DNA of 45,266 nucleotides, from the IMG/VR virus record IMGVR_UViG_3300048694_000652, positions 1 through 45,266 of that record; one strand, 5' to 3'. The notes beneath the pieces are model-generated. The model worked only from the letters and a program-made list of their open reading frames with translations. It had not been told where the DNA came from and did not search any database. Source of the stretch: a virus. Positions 16,188-24,070 of this stretch are shown piece after piece (position 1 is the stretch's first letter; every line of letters starts with the position of its first letter). The position numbers and the translations under genes are program-made.

Positions 16188-16195
16188 TATAAATA
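16188..16195 (+). promoter_or_regulatory. T4-type late promoter (TATAAATA)
   Basis: An exact octamer lies in the gap after the U32-like gene (context TTATAAATAG). The expected start near 16201 leaves a leader of about 28 bases before the ATG at 16229. It would drive the second fibre and neck block. Confidence 0.7.
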
Positions 16196-16228
16196 GATCA
16201 GTAACTAATCATCAATTAGGGCATATTC

Positions 16229-16657
16229 ATGGCTCATTGGCTAGAAAATTTTTTCTCTCGACGCACTGACGGAGGGTTAATCCTTCGCAATGGTTCTGCG
16301 TGTCACCATACAACATCTCAAGGCGCTTTTGTTTATCAAGACAGATATACTGTCTTAGATAGTTATTATTATGTAGAAACTATGGTTGCAAAATATACAG
16401 TAATATGTGAATCTCAAGCAACTCAACCACATAAAATTGACACTTTTGATATTACAATAGTAACCAATAAAGATAATACGGTCTATACAGTTTTTAATAG
16501 AGTTTATACTAATAGAAAACTAGTAGAAATTGATGTTCAACAAGATAATAGTGAAGTATATTTAAAAATACAAGAAATTACTTATGATGGTGAAGTATCA
16601 GATCGAGTGAAAGTATCTCTTATTAGAAATTACGTAACAGCTGGCGGAACTTCATAA
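16229..16657 (+). CDS. Virion beta-domain protein, paralog of the gene at 5685
   Basis: A 142-residue protein. Its C-terminal ~95 residues show the same beta-domain pattern as the 157-residue protein at 5685 (KYTVICES, DTFDITIVTNKDNTVYTVFNR, RKLVEIDVQQDNSEVYLKIQ). The N-terminus differs (LENFFSRRTDGGLILRNGSA). It is first in its late unit and ends one base before the 412-residue fibre. The repeated pairing of this domain with a fibre gene suggests it helps attach or cap the fibre. Confidence 0.55.
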   Translation: MAHWLENFFSRRTDGGLILRNGSACHHTTSQGAFVYQDRYTVLDSYYYVETMVAKYTVICESQATQPHKIDTFDITIVTNKDNTVYTVFNRVYTNRKLVEIDVQQDNSEVYLKIQEITYDGEVSDRVKVSLIRNYVTAGGTS

Positions 16658-16658
16658 A

Positions 16659-17897
16659 ATGACAACATCTGTAAGACAATTTTGTGAACTAGAAGAAGGT
16701 CTAATTATTGGACCAACTCACCTTCATGCAGATAATGGTAATATTATTTCTCCTGGCCATTTTGCATTTAATAATGCATCTGTAAATAATGGAGCTATCG
16801 TATTCCATTCTACTGGAGACGTTGATTTAACTGGTGAACTCAACGTTGATAAAAATTTCATTGTAAATGAAACTAAATTTATTGTTAATCATGATACTGG
16901 TAATGTATATGCACATGGTACATTAGAAGTACAAGAAGATGCATTATTTCATGGTCAAGCAACATTTAATAATCATCATATTAATACTGACAATGATACA
17001 TATTTTAATCTATTAATTTCTAATGTAAATGAAATTAGATTTGGACATGCAGCAACTAATATTACAATTGGTCATGACAGCGACGGTTCGTGGGTATATA
17101 CCAATTCCAACATGGAAGTTGGTAGAGAATTACATGTAACAACTAATGTTAGTATAGCTGATGGTAAAATAACATATGATCATACAGTAGGTGATCATGG
17201 AGCTACAAGCATATTAGGAACGCTTGAAGTAGGTCAATATACTCAAATACATGATAATTTAAAAGTTGATGCCTCACTTGAAGTTGGATATAATACAAAA
17301 ACTTGGGGCAACACTGAGTTGGTTGGATGGTTAAAGCTTTGGAATAATATTGATGTCAATAATGGTAAATTTACAGTTAATCATACAACAGGTAATATTA
17401 CATCAGCTGGATCATTGGTAATAGCTAGTGATTTTGCCATTAACACAAACAAATTTAATGTAACTAGTTCGAATGGTAATACAGCAATTGCTGGTACATT
17501 ATCTGTAACTGGAACATCTTCACATACTGGTAATGCAACATTTAGCGGAACACTTGGTGTAACAGGTAATACAAATGTTGGTGGAACACTTGATGTAACC
17601 GGTAATACAACACTAAGTGGAACACTAGCTTTAAATGGTACAACACTTTCTACTGTAAATAATAAGTTAAATGTTAATAAAAATATTGTAACTGATACAG
17701 TTGAAGTAAATACAGTTACATTACCTAATGCTAGTTTAACTAATAGAAACGTAACACTAGGTTTATGGACAATTCAACATGATACATCAACCAATTCATT
17801 ATTATTTAAATATAATGGAAATTTAGTTACATCACTAAGCTCTACTGGTGCGTTTACAACAGCAACTGATATTACTGCTTGGGGAACTCCAAGCTAA
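16659..17897 (+). CDS. Beta-repeat tail fibre ending at an S74 junction
   Basis: A 412-residue fibre made of short beta repeats, for example GTLEVQEDALFHGQATFNN and the run of (G)TLxVTGxTxxxG units at residues ~275-330, as in triple beta-helix shafts. It ends DITAWGTPS. The S74 fibre at 7235 has DITAW immediately before its SDRDLK chaperone start, and the two genes share 15 identical bases there (17868-17882 and 10301-10315). This fibre therefore looks as if an S74 domain was lost or is supplied in trans. There is no frameshifted S74 remnant downstream; the mini-ferritin gene follows at once. Confidence 0.75.
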   Translation: MTTSVRQFCELEEGLIIGPTHLHADNGNIISPGHFAFNNASVNNGAIVFHSTGDVDLTGELNVDKNFIVNETKFIVNHDTGNVYAHGTLEVQEDALFHGQATFNNHHINTDNDTYFNLLISNVNEIRFGHAATNITIGHDSDGSWVYTNSNMEVGRELHVTTNVSIADGKITYDHTVGDHGATSILGTLEVGQYTQIHDNLKVDASLEVGYNTKTWGNTELVGWLKLWNNIDVNNGKFTVNHTTGNITSAGSLVIASDFAINTNKFNVTSSNGNTAIAGTLSVTGTSSHTGNATFSGTLGVTGNTNVGGTLDVTGNTTLSGTLALNGTTLSTVNNKLNVNKNIVTDTVEVNTVTLPNASLTNRNVTLGLWTIQHDTSTNSLLFKYNGNLVTSLSSTGAFTTATDITAWGTPS

Positions 17898-17908
17898 AGG
17901 GAAAATAA

Positions 17909-18343
17909 ATGACAGATTTAGTACAAGCACTTCGTAAAGTTTTAACATCTAATTTTGTGTTATATCTAAAAACACATATGTTTCATTGGAATGTAGAGTC
18001 ACAAAATTTTGCAGAATATCATGGATTTTGGTCTGACGTATATGATGATCTTTGGGATCAAACAGATACATTAGCAGAATATATTCGTCAAGAGGGAGAA
18101 TATGCTCCAGGTGCTTTAAGTGTATATTCTAGTGAATCTGTTATTAAAGATGAAGATGGATTTCCATCTGCACAACAGATGTTTTCAAAATTTTTAACTG
18201 ATAATCAGACTATTATCAGTTTATATGAAGATCTTTATCATAAGGCTGAAGCAGCACATGCCCATCAAATTTCAAATTATTGTGCTGATAGACTTGGTCA
18301 ACATAAGAAATATGCTTGGATGGTTAAGTCATTCTTAAAATAA
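17909..18343 (+). CDS. Dps-like mini-ferritin
   Basis: A 144-residue four-helix ferritin-like protein of the Dps type. Ferroxidase ligands of the family are visible with correct spacing: H26 in HMFHWNV, H38 (12 later), D53 (27 later) and E57 (31 later, LAEYIR). The position normally held by a further Asp is Ser42, with Asp next to it. Dps proteins form 12-mers that oxidise and store iron and protect DNA from peroxide; some also bind DNA. There is no long basic N-terminal tail, so DNA binding would have to be by another route. It sits between a fibre and neck gene 13. Whether it is virion-borne or acts in the cell is not shown. Confidence 0.75.
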   Translation: MTDLVQALRKVLTSNFVLYLKTHMFHWNVESQNFAEYHGFWSDVYDDLWDQTDTLAEYIRQEGEYAPGALSVYSSESVIKDEDGFPSAQQMFSKFLTDNQTIISLYEDLYHKAEAAHAHQISNYCADRLGQHKKYAWMVKSFLK

Positions 18344-18355
18344 TAAAGGCAAAAA

Positions 18356-19093
18356 ATGGCAATTCCAACAAATAGACAAGAATTAAAGGATTATTGCTTA
18401 AGAGCATTGGGTTCTCCCGTGCTTGAAGTTAATATTGATGATGATCAGTTAGACGATCGTATTGATGAGGCGCTTCAAAAATATTATGACTATCATTATG
18501 ATGGACAACGAAGAGTTTATATCCCAGTTCAAGTAAGTGAAATTGATATAGCAAATGGCTATTTAACTTTATCAGACGATGTAATTTCTGTACAACGTAT
18601 TTTACCGTTAACTGCTGCATGGTCAAGCATTAATATGTTTAATATGAAGTATCAAATGTATATGAATGACTTTTATGCATTGTATCGTGCAGACTCAATG
18701 CAATATTATGTTGAAATGCAACAATATCTTTCAACATTAGATTCTTTATTAAATGGTGTTCAGACAGTTCAATACCAACGTCATGGTAACAGATTATACA
18801 TTGAGACTAAGTGGAGTGAAAAAGTCCAAGCAGGTCAATATATTATGGTTGAAGCATATCAACGTGTTAATAATCCAGAAGTGTGGAATGATTTCTGGTT
18901 AAAGCGCTATGCAACATCTCTAATTCAATTCCAATGGGGTGCAAACCTAGCTAAATTCGATGGTATGCAATTACCAGGTGGTGTTACAATTAATGCTCGT
19001 CAATATATCGATGATGCTGAAGGTGATATTCGTGATTTAGAGAAAGAATTAAGAGATACACATGAATTGCCAGTAGACTTTTTCTGCGGATAA
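18356..19093 (+). CDS. gp13: Neck protein gp13 (head completion)
   Basis: A 245-residue homolog of T4 gp13, which with gp14 completes the head-tail connector after DNA packaging. The recognisable start is TNRQELKDYCLRALGSPVLEVNIDDDQLDDRIDEALQ, followed by YYDYHYDG and a C-terminal WNDFWLKRYATSLIKFQWG-like segment with LPGGVTINARQ. It is shorter than T4 gp13 (about 309). It is followed 12 bases later by gene 14, the usual pair. Confidence 0.9.
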   Translation: MAIPTNRQELKDYCLRALGSPVLEVNIDDDQLDDRIDEALQKYYDYHYDGQRRVYIPVQVSEIDIANGYLTLSDDVISVQRILPLTAAWSSINMFNMKYQMYMNDFYALYRADSMQYYVEMQQYLSTLDSLLNGVQTVQYQRHGNRLYIETKWSEKVQAGQYIMVEAYQRVNNPEVWNDFWLKRYATSLIQFQWGANLAKFDGMQLPGGVTINARQYIDDAEGDIRDLEKELRDTHELPVDFFCG

Positions 19094-19105
19094 TAGAGTA
19101 GCGAT

Positions 19106-20146
19106 ATGCCAACCAATGTCTATTTTAACCCCGGTCAAATATCTGAACAACGTCTCTATGAGGATATGATCGAAGAGTCTTTGCGTATTTATGGTCAAGA
19201 CGTTTATTATATTCCTCGCAACATTCGTAATCTAGATAAGATCTTGGGTGACGCAACAGCATCAGAATATAACCAAGCTTATTTCATCGAAATGTATATC
19301 GATGAATCTGGTTATTCTGGTGAAGGAACAATCATGTCTAAGTTTGGTTTAGAAATTCGAGACCAAGCTAAGTTTGTTGTATCTCGCAGACGTTGGGAAA
19401 ACTTTATTGGTCGTGAAAATACTACTACAATTGGTGGTCGACCTAACGAAGGCGATTTAATTTATATCCCTCTTTCTGGTACGTTCTTTGAAATTAAGTT
19501 CGTTGAACACGAAGCTGCTTTCTATCAGTTGGCTAACGTTTTCGTTTATGAATTACATTGCGAAACATGGGAGTATTCTGGTGAGAAGATGAATACTGGA
19601 TATGAAGATATTGATAGTATTCAACTTACATTTGCACCATCTCAACGTTTAACACTTGGTGCTCACAATAATTTAAACTTCCACGCAATTGGTGAAGAAG
19701 TACAGCAATTTGTTGGATATGATGTAAACAATAAACCGATTTTTGTGCATGGAATATTAGCTAGTATTGAATTTATTGGTGGTTATGCTTCTGTTATTAC
19801 AGTAGATCAAATTCGTTCAAGCGATAATCAAGCTAGATATTTCCAGGCTTCTGGTATTGGAGAAGCATCTGTTGAACGCAGAATTATTGGTATGGAGTCA
19901 GGAGCTTCATATATTATTACAATTGCTGCAGATCCTATGCAACTTAATACTGATGCTGATGCACAGAATCAAGATTTCCAGAACGCAGTCGATGATATTC
20001 TTGATTTCTCTGAACATAATCCATTTGGGGAACCAGGTTCAACTGCAGCACAACAAACATTAACAGACTATCAACCGGGCGTTATTCGTCTGGATAACAA
20101 CATCCTTCGCTTTGATGAAAATACAGCAACATGGGATATGGTATAA
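19106..20146 (+). CDS. gp14: Neck protein gp14 (head completion)
   Basis: A 346-residue homolog of T4 gp14. The N-terminal part carries the family pattern: EQRLYEDMIEESLRIYGQDVYYIPR, then EYNQAYFIEMYIDESGY, GLEIRDQAKFVVSRRRWENF and RPNEGDLIYIPLSGTFFEIKFVE. It is longer than T4 gp14 (about 256), with extra material after residue ~190 that holds two beta-rich stretches and an acidic tail (FDENTATWDMV). It acts with gp13 at the neck. Confidence 0.9.
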   Translation: MPTNVYFNPGQISEQRLYEDMIEESLRIYGQDVYYIPRNIRNLDKILGDATASEYNQAYFIEMYIDESGYSGEGTIMSKFGLEIRDQAKFVVSRRRWENFIGRENTTTIGGRPNEGDLIYIPLSGTFFEIKFVEHEAAFYQLANVFVYELHCETWEYSGEKMNTGYEDIDSIQLTFAPSQRLTLGAHNNLNFHAIGEEVQQFVGYDVNNKPIFVHGILASIEFIGGYASVITVDQIRSSDNQARYFQASGIGEASVERRIIGMESGASYIITIAADPMQLNTDADAQNQDFQNAVDDILDFSEHNPFGEPGSTAAQQTLTDYQPGVIRLDNNILRFDENTATWDMV

Positions 20147-20161
20147 CAACAGGAAATAAAA

Positions 20162-22117
20162 ATGGCAAAGCAAATATTACAAGTTGGTACACACAATAAC
20201 GATAAGACAGGTGATACGCTTCGTGCCGGCGGCTTAAAAATCAAGGCAAACTTTGATGAGATATATGGTGCATTAGCTGCTGATGGTATGACGATTACCG
20301 GTGGTAATCTGTTAAAGTCTGGTAGTTGGAATGATATTAGAAATAAGCCTGATTTTAAATTAATTTCAACTACTGCAAGCTTTAATGATTTACTTGATAA
20401 ACCTGCATTAGTTACTGCGACTGCTAAACCTGATACATTGCTAGGATATCAAGGTCAACAAGCCGGTGAAATTGCATTTGATGGAAATAATTTATATGTT
20501 TCAGTTGCTGACTATGATGGTACTACTCTAATTTGGAAATATGTCCCATGGGGTGGAGGCGGCACAAGTCAAGGTTACACATATAGTCATAATCAAAATC
20601 CTTCCATTCAAGGTGGGTTTTCATTAGATCATAATGATCCATCTCAAGCTACTGTCATGTATATTTCAACACATGATGTTAATGGAAATAATATTCATGC
20701 ATTCTATCAATATATTTTTGATCAAGGATTATCGTTCTTATTAGAAGTTATTAATAGAACAAATCCAGACAATCGAGCAGTATTTTCTGTTAGTGGTTCT
20801 AGAGAGATGACTGCTAACAATGAAGAATATTATGAATTAGATATATCCTATGTCATGTCTACTAATGAAGTTCAAATTGATTCTGGTATGTGGGACCTTC
20901 ACTTTGACTTTACTGGTAGCGGTACTAGCAGAAAAACAACTACCGGTGATATTACATTAACTAATGACGGTGTATTAGATAGTCAATATGCTAGTGGAGA
21001 ATATACATTTGTTCATGCTGGATATAGCAATGATACTGATGTCATTGATACTGATGTAGCTTTAACTAGAGGAACACAGCTTGGTCTTTATAACCCATTA
21101 ACTGATAATGCTTATAATAATGGAGATACTGGCAATTTAGAATGGAACAATGAAGGTTGGGGAGATCTGAGTAATGTAACTACTAGATCATATACTAATT
21201 GGGTTACAGCTGTTGACAATTATCCTCCTCGTTCAGTGAATGCAGAATTAGTTATTCATGATACACTTCATAATAAGTATTACACAATAAAATTCTTAAG
21301 TTGGCAAACAGCTGGACAAGGCGGTGGATTTTCATATGTTCGTCGTCTAATTAATACTACACATTCTATTGTATTTAATAAAGAAGATAATGGTTCACAA
21401 GTAGATTATATTGACACAAATGTAGCCATCACTCGTAATAATGGCCAAGAAGGTCCATATAATCCATTAGTAGAAGAAGGATGGGACCACACTGTTTCAC
21501 CAGTAAATACATTATGGAATAAACAGGGTTGGGATGATCTGTCAAATGTTACTACAAGATCATATACTACATTTGATTCAGTTGGTAATGGTAATCCGAT
21601 TGAATGGATTGCTAATACTGAATTAGTAATGAAAGATACTGTTAATAACAAGTATTATAAAATTAAATTTAGTAAGTATAATGGTAATGGTAGCGGTATT
21701 ACATATACGAGAGAAGAGATTAATTTAATTAATCCAAATTCTGGTATTTTGTTTGACGATGGTACATCATTAAAAACTGGTAGAGTTAATGATATTCCTC
21801 AACACATCGCAGATAATAATACTAGTTATTATGTTAAAAGAGAAGATGCCGGTAAACACATTTATGTGAAAAGCGGTGGTACTGTTTATGTTCCCCCTAA
21901 TTCAGCTGTTTCATTCCCAATTGGAACGACGATTGTTATTGTAAGCGGAGATTTAAATACTTACATTTATAGAGATGATGGAAATACTACAATTTGGGGT
22001 GCAAGTTTAAATAATAGTAGTGGATCATTCTACATTCCTCCTCGTTCAATGGCGACTTTATTAAAGATAGAAGAAGACGGTTGGATGTTATCAGGCGCAG
22101 GATTAGGGATTGACTAA
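20162..22117 (+). CDS. Neck-region fibre/whisker-like structural protein
   Basis: A 651-residue structural protein. The start QVGTHNNDKTGDTLRAGG, followed by KIKANFDEIYGAL, is a common N-terminal motif of marine phage fibres and neck proteins. SWNDIRNKPDF and SFNDLLDKPAL repeats follow. Residues about 290-395 and 410-520 are two diverged copies of one module (ID-T-DVA-TR, YNPL, NLEWNNEGW/TLWNKQGW, DLSNVTTRSYT, ELV-DT-NKYY-IKF). The C-terminal part contains YVPPNSAVSFPIGTTIVI and a final YIPPRSMATLLKIEEDGW, seen in phage fibre ends. The position between genes 14 and 15 recalls the placement of whisker/collar proteins, but no fibritin coiled coil is evident. Confidence 0.6.
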   Translation: MAKQILQVGTHNNDKTGDTLRAGGLKIKANFDEIYGALAADGMTITGGNLLKSGSWNDIRNKPDFKLISTTASFNDLLDKPALVTATAKPDTLLGYQGQQAGEIAFDGNNLYVSVADYDGTTLIWKYVPWGGGGTSQGYTYSHNQNPSIQGGFSLDHNDPSQATVMYISTHDVNGNNIHAFYQYIFDQGLSFLLEVINRTNPDNRAVFSVSGSREMTANNEEYYELDISYVMSTNEVQIDSGMWDLHFDFTGSGTSRKTTTGDITLTNDGVLDSQYASGEYTFVHAGYSNDTDVIDTDVALTRGTQLGLYNPLTDNAYNNGDTGNLEWNNEGWGDLSNVTTRSYTNWVTAVDNYPPRSVNAELVIHDTLHNKYYTIKFLSWQTAGQGGGFSYVRRLINTTHSIVFNKEDNGSQVDYIDTNVAITRNNGQEGPYNPLVEEGWDHTVSPVNTLWNKQGWDDLSNVTTRSYTTFDSVGNGNPIEWIANTELVMKDTVNNKYYKIKFSKYNGNGSGITYTREEINLINPNSGILFDDGTSLKTGRVNDIPQHIADNNTSYYVKREDAGKHIYVKSGGTVYVPPNSAVSFPIGTTIVIVSGDLNTYIYRDDGNTTIWGASLNNSSGSFYIPPRSMATLLKIEEDGWMLSGAGLGID

Positions 22118-22836
22118 TGAGTATTATTGCAGCAGTTATTGCTAGTGCTGTTACTTCTAATGGTGGAGGTGGAGGTGGTGGATCGCCTATTCCAGCCGAT
22201 ATCAATTTTAATAGCGACAGTGGTTCTTGGACTGGATATGGTACAACATTAGGATATTCATCAACCACAGCTAGTCATGATTCATACACATATCCTGACA
22301 ATAGTCAAGGTATGGTTTATACATTTACTGGTAATCAAGAATTTTGGAGTCCTAATTTAGGAAATGCAAATGCATGGACTGCTAATTTAGGTTCAATAAC
22401 AATTGACTATTGGTTTTATCCTACTGCTGCTGGTATTCAATTATTAACTGAAGCTAATAGCCAACAATATCAAAGTTATCATTATTCTGTTTTAGAGATA
22501 AACTCTGATCTTACTATTCAAGCTAGATTCTGGGATGGGGCGGCAGCAACATCTTCTAATAACATTGTTTTAAATCAATGGAATCATATTTATTGGGCTT
22601 GTGATTGGAATGGTGGTCATTATTTTAGTGTTAATGGAGTAAATACTAATACAGGTTTATATTACACTAGATCAGGCCCAGGAAATACTAGTGAATATTT
22701 TGGAATAGGATATTACGATCTTACACACTTGGGTAATACCGGTCGTTTCCAAGGGAAAATTGGTGCGTTAAATATACACGATTCAGTTGTAGCATCTACA
22801 TTTGAATCAACTAAAGCTAAATATGGAATTCAATAA
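22117..22836 (+). CDS. LamG/concanavalin-like virion protein
   Basis: A 239-residue protein. A short hydrophobic N-terminus and a run of seven glycines (about residues 16-22) lead to a jelly-roll lectin domain. Its strands are typical of LamG_3: SITIDYWFYPT, YSVLEINSDLTIQARF, NQWNHIYWACDWNGGHYFSVNG, and a final KIGALNIHDS. The Gly run looks like a flexible linker rather than a signal peptide. It overlaps its neighbours by one base on each side. It probably decorates the neck fibre encoded just upstream and binds glycans; this is inferred. Confidence 0.65.
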   Translation: MSIIAAVIASAVTSNGGGGGGGSPIPADINFNSDSGSWTGYGTTLGYSSTTASHDSYTYPDNSQGMVYTFTGNQEFWSPNLGNANAWTANLGSITIDYWFYPTAAGIQLLTEANSQQYQSYHYSVLEINSDLTIQARFWDGAAATSSNNIVLNQWNHIYWACDWNGGHYFSVNGVNTNTGLYYTRSGPGNTSEYFGIGYYDLTHLGNTGRFQGKIGALNIHDSVVASTFESTKAKYGIQ

Positions 22837-23606
22837 TGTTTGGACAATATTTTTACCATCAGCATCTTAGAAAGTGTGTAGCTGTTTTTGGTTCATTGTT
22901 TAATAATATCAACATCACTAAAACCGATGTTGATAGTAATATATTAAGCACACAAAAAGTACCATTAGCATATGGTCCTAAACAGAAATTCTTAGCACGT
23001 TTAAGAGATGAACCAGATCTATTAGCTCCTAAAGTGGCGCTTAAGTTGCCACGAATGTCATTCGAAATTACATCATTTTCATTTGATACATCTGCTAAGA
23101 TTAATAAGAATAATCACATTTCTGCACCTAGTATTCGTGGTTCTAATACTATGCATCCTGGTGCTCCCTATATTTTAGGAGTACAATTGAATATTCTTGG
23201 CAAAACACAAGATGAAGTACTTCAAATTATGGAACAGATTTTACCATATTTTAATCCAAGTTATACAGTAACTATTAAAGAAAATATTGATTTAGATTTT
23301 TATAGAGATATTCCAGTAACATTGCAATCGGTGACTATGTCTGATGATTATGAAGGTGAATTTGAACAACGCCGTTCATTAATTATTACATTAGATTTTA
23401 CAATGAAAGTTAAATTCTATGGACCAGTTAAAGAAGTTGGTGTTATTAAAGATGCTACTGTTAATATTAGAGATTTGAGCAGTAATAGTAAAATTTCTAC
23501 TGTTAATGATCAAGTATCTCCATTTGCAGCAAATGAAAGCGACACATATAATATTATTCATACTACTATAGAATGGGATAATGATTATGGTTTTACAAGT
23601 GAGTGA
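22836..23606 (+). CDS. gp15: Tail sheath terminator gp15
   Basis: A 256-residue homolog of T4 gp15, the hexameric protein that caps the tail and joins sheath to head. Family features are the MFGQYFYHQHLRKCVAVFGSLFNNI start, the basic LAYGPKQKFLARLR stretch, LKLPRMSFEITSFSFD, and LGKTQDEVLQIMEQILPYFNPSYTVTI. Length is close to that of T4 gp15 (about 272). The stop overlaps the start region of gene 16. Confidence 0.9.
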   Translation: MFGQYFYHQHLRKCVAVFGSLFNNINITKTDVDSNILSTQKVPLAYGPKQKFLARLRDEPDLLAPKVALKLPRMSFEITSFSFDTSAKINKNNHISAPSIRGSNTMHPGAPYILGVQLNILGKTQDEVLQIMEQILPYFNPSYTVTIKENIDLDFYRDIPVTLQSVTMSDDYEGEFEQRRSLIITLDFTMKVKFYGPVKEVGVIKDATVNIRDLSSNSKISTVNDQVSPFAANESDTYNIIHTTIEWDNDYGFTSE

Positions 23607-23611
23607 ATATA

Positions 23612-24070
23612 ATGAAAGATATAGATAATATTGTAAGCAAGAAAGAGAAAATAGCAGAAGCCCTCTCTAAGAATTTGCCGATATCGGCAGCACCAGAATC
23701 TTCGCAACCGGTCGACGACCTGCAGGTCGACTATGAAGTGTCGAGAGAGACATATAAACAGCTTATTGAAAAGGGCGATCAAGCTATTGATCTAATGATG
23801 GAGTTAGCGAGAGATTCGCAACATCCTCGTGCTTTCGAAGTATTAGCTGGTCTATTAAAGACGCAGGCAGATAATACTGATAAGCTTGCAGATCTTCAGA
23901 AGAAGTTACAGTCCCTTCGTACACCTAAAGGGAAAAATGGTTCTTCTCCTGAAAAGATTACTAATAATAATGTGTTTGTAGGATCTACTACTGACCTACA
24001 ACGTTTTATTCTTTCTCAACAGAATAAGAGTAATGTGATTGATGTCAACAGCAACCCATCTAACGAATAA
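23612..24070 (+). CDS. gp16: Small terminase subunit gp16
   Basis: A 152-residue homolog of T4 gp16, which recognises DNA for packaging and stimulates the large subunit. The core helices are YEVSRETYKQLIEKGDQAIDLMMELARDSQHPRAFEVLAGLLKT and QADNTDKLADLQKKLQ; the conserved end is NNNVFVGSTTDLQRFILSQQ. I chose ATG 23612; a GTG at 23603 would add three residues and overlap the gp15 stop. The N-terminal third is locally GC-rich and holds two perfect 14-base palindromes. The 3' end overlaps gene 17 by 29 bases. Confidence 0.88.
   Translation: MKDIDNIVSKKEKIAEALSKNLPISAAPESSQPVDDLQVDYEVSRETYKQLIEKGDQAIDLMMELARDSQHPRAFEVLAGLLKTQADNTDKLADLQKKLQSLRTPKGKNGSSPEKITNNNVFVGSTTDLQRFILSQQNKSNVIDVNSNPSNE
23676..23729. 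repeat. Pair of 14-base perfect palindromes inside gene 16
   Basis: TGCCGATATCGGCA (23676-23689) and CGACCTGCAGGTCG (23716-23729) are both perfect palindromes, with centres exactly 40 bases apart. Both are GC-rich in an AT-rich genome. The second is flanked by GTCGAC at 23711-23716 and 23726-23731. They could form paired hairpins or a two-site protein target. Function is not known. Confidence 0.6.

Noticed and set aside
23711-23731. GTCGAC-CTGCAG-GTCGAC arrangement resembling a cloning polylinker
   Set aside because: It lies inside an intact gp16 reading frame with conserved sequence on both sides and no vector sequence, so contamination is not supported; kept only as a palindrome observation.
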